A DNA stretch of 6,611 bases from Actinomycetes bacterium (GTDB taxonomy: Bacteria > Actinomycetota > Coriobacteriia > Anaerosomatales > Anaerosomataceae). Position numbers and translations under genes: made by a program. Below the pieces are notes generated by a model that had not been told where the DNA came from, ran no database searches, and saw only the letters and a list, made by a program, of their open reading frames with translations. The stretch is taken from the NCBI GenBank assembly GCA_021850085.1, contig JAJZRZ010000097.1:1-6611 (forward strand). Reading direction: 5' to 3'. Positions 5,440-6,611 of this stretch are shown piece after piece (the first letter of the stretch is position 1; every line of letters starts with the position of its first letter).

Positions 5440-5459
5440 CGCCGCGAGGAGGCGTTTTT
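5428..5459 (+). terminator. Intrinsic terminator of the pyr attenuator
   Basis: A ten-pair stem, CGCCTTCTTG (5428-5437) with CGAGGAGGCG (5445-5454), including two G-U pairs, has a 7-nt loop CCCGCCG and is followed directly by TTTTT at 5455-5459. It lies 45 nt before the pyrR start codon, so it would end leader transcripts before the operon. Confidence 0.88.
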
Positions 5460-5490
5460 GTCGCCCTCGTGGGACATCGACGAGCGTGGC

Positions 5491-5498
5491 AGGAGGTG
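5491..5498 (+). promoter_or_regulatory. Ribosome binding site fixing the pyrR start
   Basis: AGGAGGTG lies 6 nt before GTG 5505. It is stronger and better spaced than anything in front of ATG 5532 or GTG 5469. Confidence 0.75.
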
Positions 5499-5504
5499 CA
5501 CCGG

Positions 5505-6059
5505 GTGGGCTATCGGGAAAAAGCCGAGGTGATGGATGCCGAGGCCATGGACCGCGCGTTGACGCGGATCGCACACGAGATCCTGGAGGCGAACAAGGGC
5601 GCTGGGGACATCGCGCTCGCCGGGATCATGACGCGTGGTGTGGAAATGGCGACGCGCCTCGCACAACGCGTCGAGCGTATCGAGGGGAAGAGCGTCCCCG
5701 TAGGCAGCCTCGACATCAGCTTCTACCGCGACGACGTCGCTACACGCTTCAACCCCGAACTGCACGCCACGGACATCCCGTTTCCGGTGGAGGGTAGGAC
5801 GATCGTACTGGTGGACGATGTGTTGTACACAGGTCGCACCATTCGCGCGGCGATGGACGCGATCATGGATTACGGCAGACCCGCAGCCATCCAGCTCGCG
5901 GTGCTGGTGGACCGAGGGCACCGTGAGCTTCCCATACGTGCGGACTTTGTCGGCAAGAACGTCCCCACGGCGCGCCGGGAACGCGTGAAGGTCCTCCTGC
6001 GCGAGTACGACGGCCGCGAGGCGGTCGTGATCCTCGAAGCTGACGGGAAAGGGGAGTAG
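5505..6059 (+). CDS. pyrR: Bifunctional pyr operon attenuation protein / uracil phosphoribosyltransferase
   Basis: A 184-residue cytoplasmic protein of the type I phosphoribosyltransferase fold. PyrR binds UMP or UTP and PRPP, attaches to the leader RNA of pyr genes to promote termination, and has some uracil phosphoribosyltransferase activity. Visible motifs: an N-terminal helix with MDAEAMDRALTRIAHEILE; AGIMTRGVEMATRLA (39-53); GSLDISFYRDD (67-77), very typical of PyrR; the PRPP loop VLVDDVLYTGRT (101-112); and LAVLVDRGHRELPIRADFVGKNVPT (131-155), which carries basic residues in the RNA-binding family region. Length matches the family. The start is GTG 5505 because of its strong ribosome site; ATG 5532 would remove conserved-looking residues and has poor spacing. 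Its own leader carries a PyrR-binding loop and attenuator, so it is autoregulated. pyrB begins one base after its stop region, in the same operon. Confidence 0.96.
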   Translation: MGYREKAEVMDAEAMDRALTRIAHEILEANKGAGDIALAGIMTRGVEMATRLAQRVERIEGKSVPVGSLDISFYRDDVATRFNPELHATDIPFPVEGRTIVLVDDVLYTGRTIRAAMDAIMDYGRPAAIQLAVLVDRGHRELPIRADFVGKNVPTARRERVKVLLREYDGREAVVILEADGKGE

Positions 6060-6060
6060 C

Positions 6061-6611
6061 GTGCTCGCGAGCAGGCACATCATGACCATGGAGGACGTGA
6101 GCGCTGAGGAGATCGCGCTCATCCTCGATACCGCCGAGTCATTCGCCGAGGTGAACCGGCGGCGGATCAAGAAACTCCCCACCCTGCGCGGCCGTACGGT
6201 CGTCAATCTCTTCTTCGAACCCTCCACGCGCACGCGCACGAGCTTCGAGATCGCCGCCAAGCGTCTGTCCGCCGATGGCATCAACTTCTCGGCATCCGCA
6301 TCGGCGACGACGAAGGGCGAGACGCTGCGCGACACCGCCAAGACCCTTGCTGCGATGAGCTGCGACCTCGTGATCGTCCGCCACAAGTACGCGGGTGCCC
6401 CGCAGATGCTCGCCGAGACGATGGATTGCTCGATCGTCAACGGCGGCGACGGCGTCAACCAGCATCCCACCCAGGCGCTGCTCGACCTCTATACGATGAG
6501 GCAAGCGCTCGGGAAGCTTGAGGGGCTGCGAGTGGGGATCGTCGGCGATGTCAGTCATTCGCGAGTCGCGGGCTCGTTAGTGCCGGCGCTGCGCAAGGTC
6601 GGAGCGATACC
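6061..6611 (+). CDS. pyrB: Aspartate carbamoyltransferase catalytic chain, N-terminal part (cut by window edge)
   Basis: The first 183 codons of the enzyme that condenses carbamoyl phosphate with aspartate to give N-carbamoyl-aspartate, the committed step of pyrimidine synthesis. The frame stays open to the end of the window. Key sites are the early HIMTMEDVSAEEI motif; the carbamoyl phosphate loop FFEPSTRTRTSFE (51-63) with STRTR at 55-59; the 80s loop SATTKGE with Lys85; VIVRHK (104-109); HPTQALLD (135-142) with His135; and the start of the second domain, VGIVGDVSHSRVA (158-170). The start is GTG 6061, one base after the pyrR stop, with GGGGAG at 6051-6056 inside the end of pyrR (4-nt spacing); translational coupling is likely. 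Roughly 125 residues of the usual 300-310 lie outside the window. Confidence 0.96.
   Translation, partial: MLASRHIMTMEDVSAEEIALILDTAESFAEVNRRRIKKLPTLRGRTVVNLFFEPSTRTRTSFEIAAKRLSADGINFSASASATTKGETLRDTAKTLAAMSCDLVIVRHKYAGAPQMLAETMDCSIVNGGDGVNQHPTQALLDLYTMRQALGKLEGLRVGIVGDVSHSRVAGSLVPALRKVGAI

Noticed and set aside
4776..6470. A 564-codon open frame on the minus strand
   Set aside because: It runs antisense across the kinase, the pyr leader, pyrR and pyrB, all of which have clear family motifs. Its translation is rich in Arg, Pro and His without any recognisable domain, as is usual for antisense frames in GC-rich DNA.

Overview
The window is GC-rich, densely packed bacterial DNA with every supported gene on the + strand. 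Several genes start with GTG behind strong Shine-Dalgarno sequences. The gene order (isoleucyl-tRNA synthetase end, TraR/DksA zinc-finger protein, lspA, RluA/RluD-type pseudouridine synthase, then pyrR-pyrB) and the codon usage suggest a high-GC Gram-positive. An actinobacterium of the Coriobacteriia type is the best guess, but this is inference from gene order alone. There are no RNA genes, IS elements, phage genes or CRISPR arrays that I can see.

Left block (1-2394), housekeeping and envelope: the last 132 codons of ileS with the C-terminal zinc finger; an intergenic stretch with a good promoter (-10 TACAAT) and an 8-bp GC-rich hairpin; a TraR/DksA-family protein; lspA (lipoprotein signal peptidase); and a RluD-like pseudouridine synthase. 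The last three overlap by 1 and 8 nt and form a tight, probably translationally coupled operon.

Middle block (2433-5282), signal transduction: a small membrane protein with two TM segments and one PAS domain but no output domain; a spacer holding an 11-bp-period direct repeat and competing inverted repeats; then an OmpR/PhoB-type response regulator and a HAMP-containing sensor histidine kinase, overlapping by 4 nt. The block sits between the lspA-rluD genes and the pyrimidine genes. All motifs needed for phosphotransfer are intact.

Right block (5283-6611), pyrimidine synthesis: a promoter, then a complete PyrR-type transcription attenuator that can be read base by base. It has a PyrR-binding anti-antiterminator loop, a 9-bp antiterminator, and an intrinsic terminator with a T5 tract. 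After it come pyrR (UMP-sensing RNA-binding attenuation protein) and the first 183 codons of pyrB (aspartate carbamoyltransferase, cut by the window edge). PyrR would act on its own leader to shut off the operon when UMP is abundant.

The least ordinary items are the output-less PAS membrane protein beside the two-component system, the 11-bp tandem repeat before the response regulator, the possible dual start (leaderless versus Shine-Dalgarno) of the TraR/DksA gene, and the clean three-state attenuator. I see no clearly new biological system.
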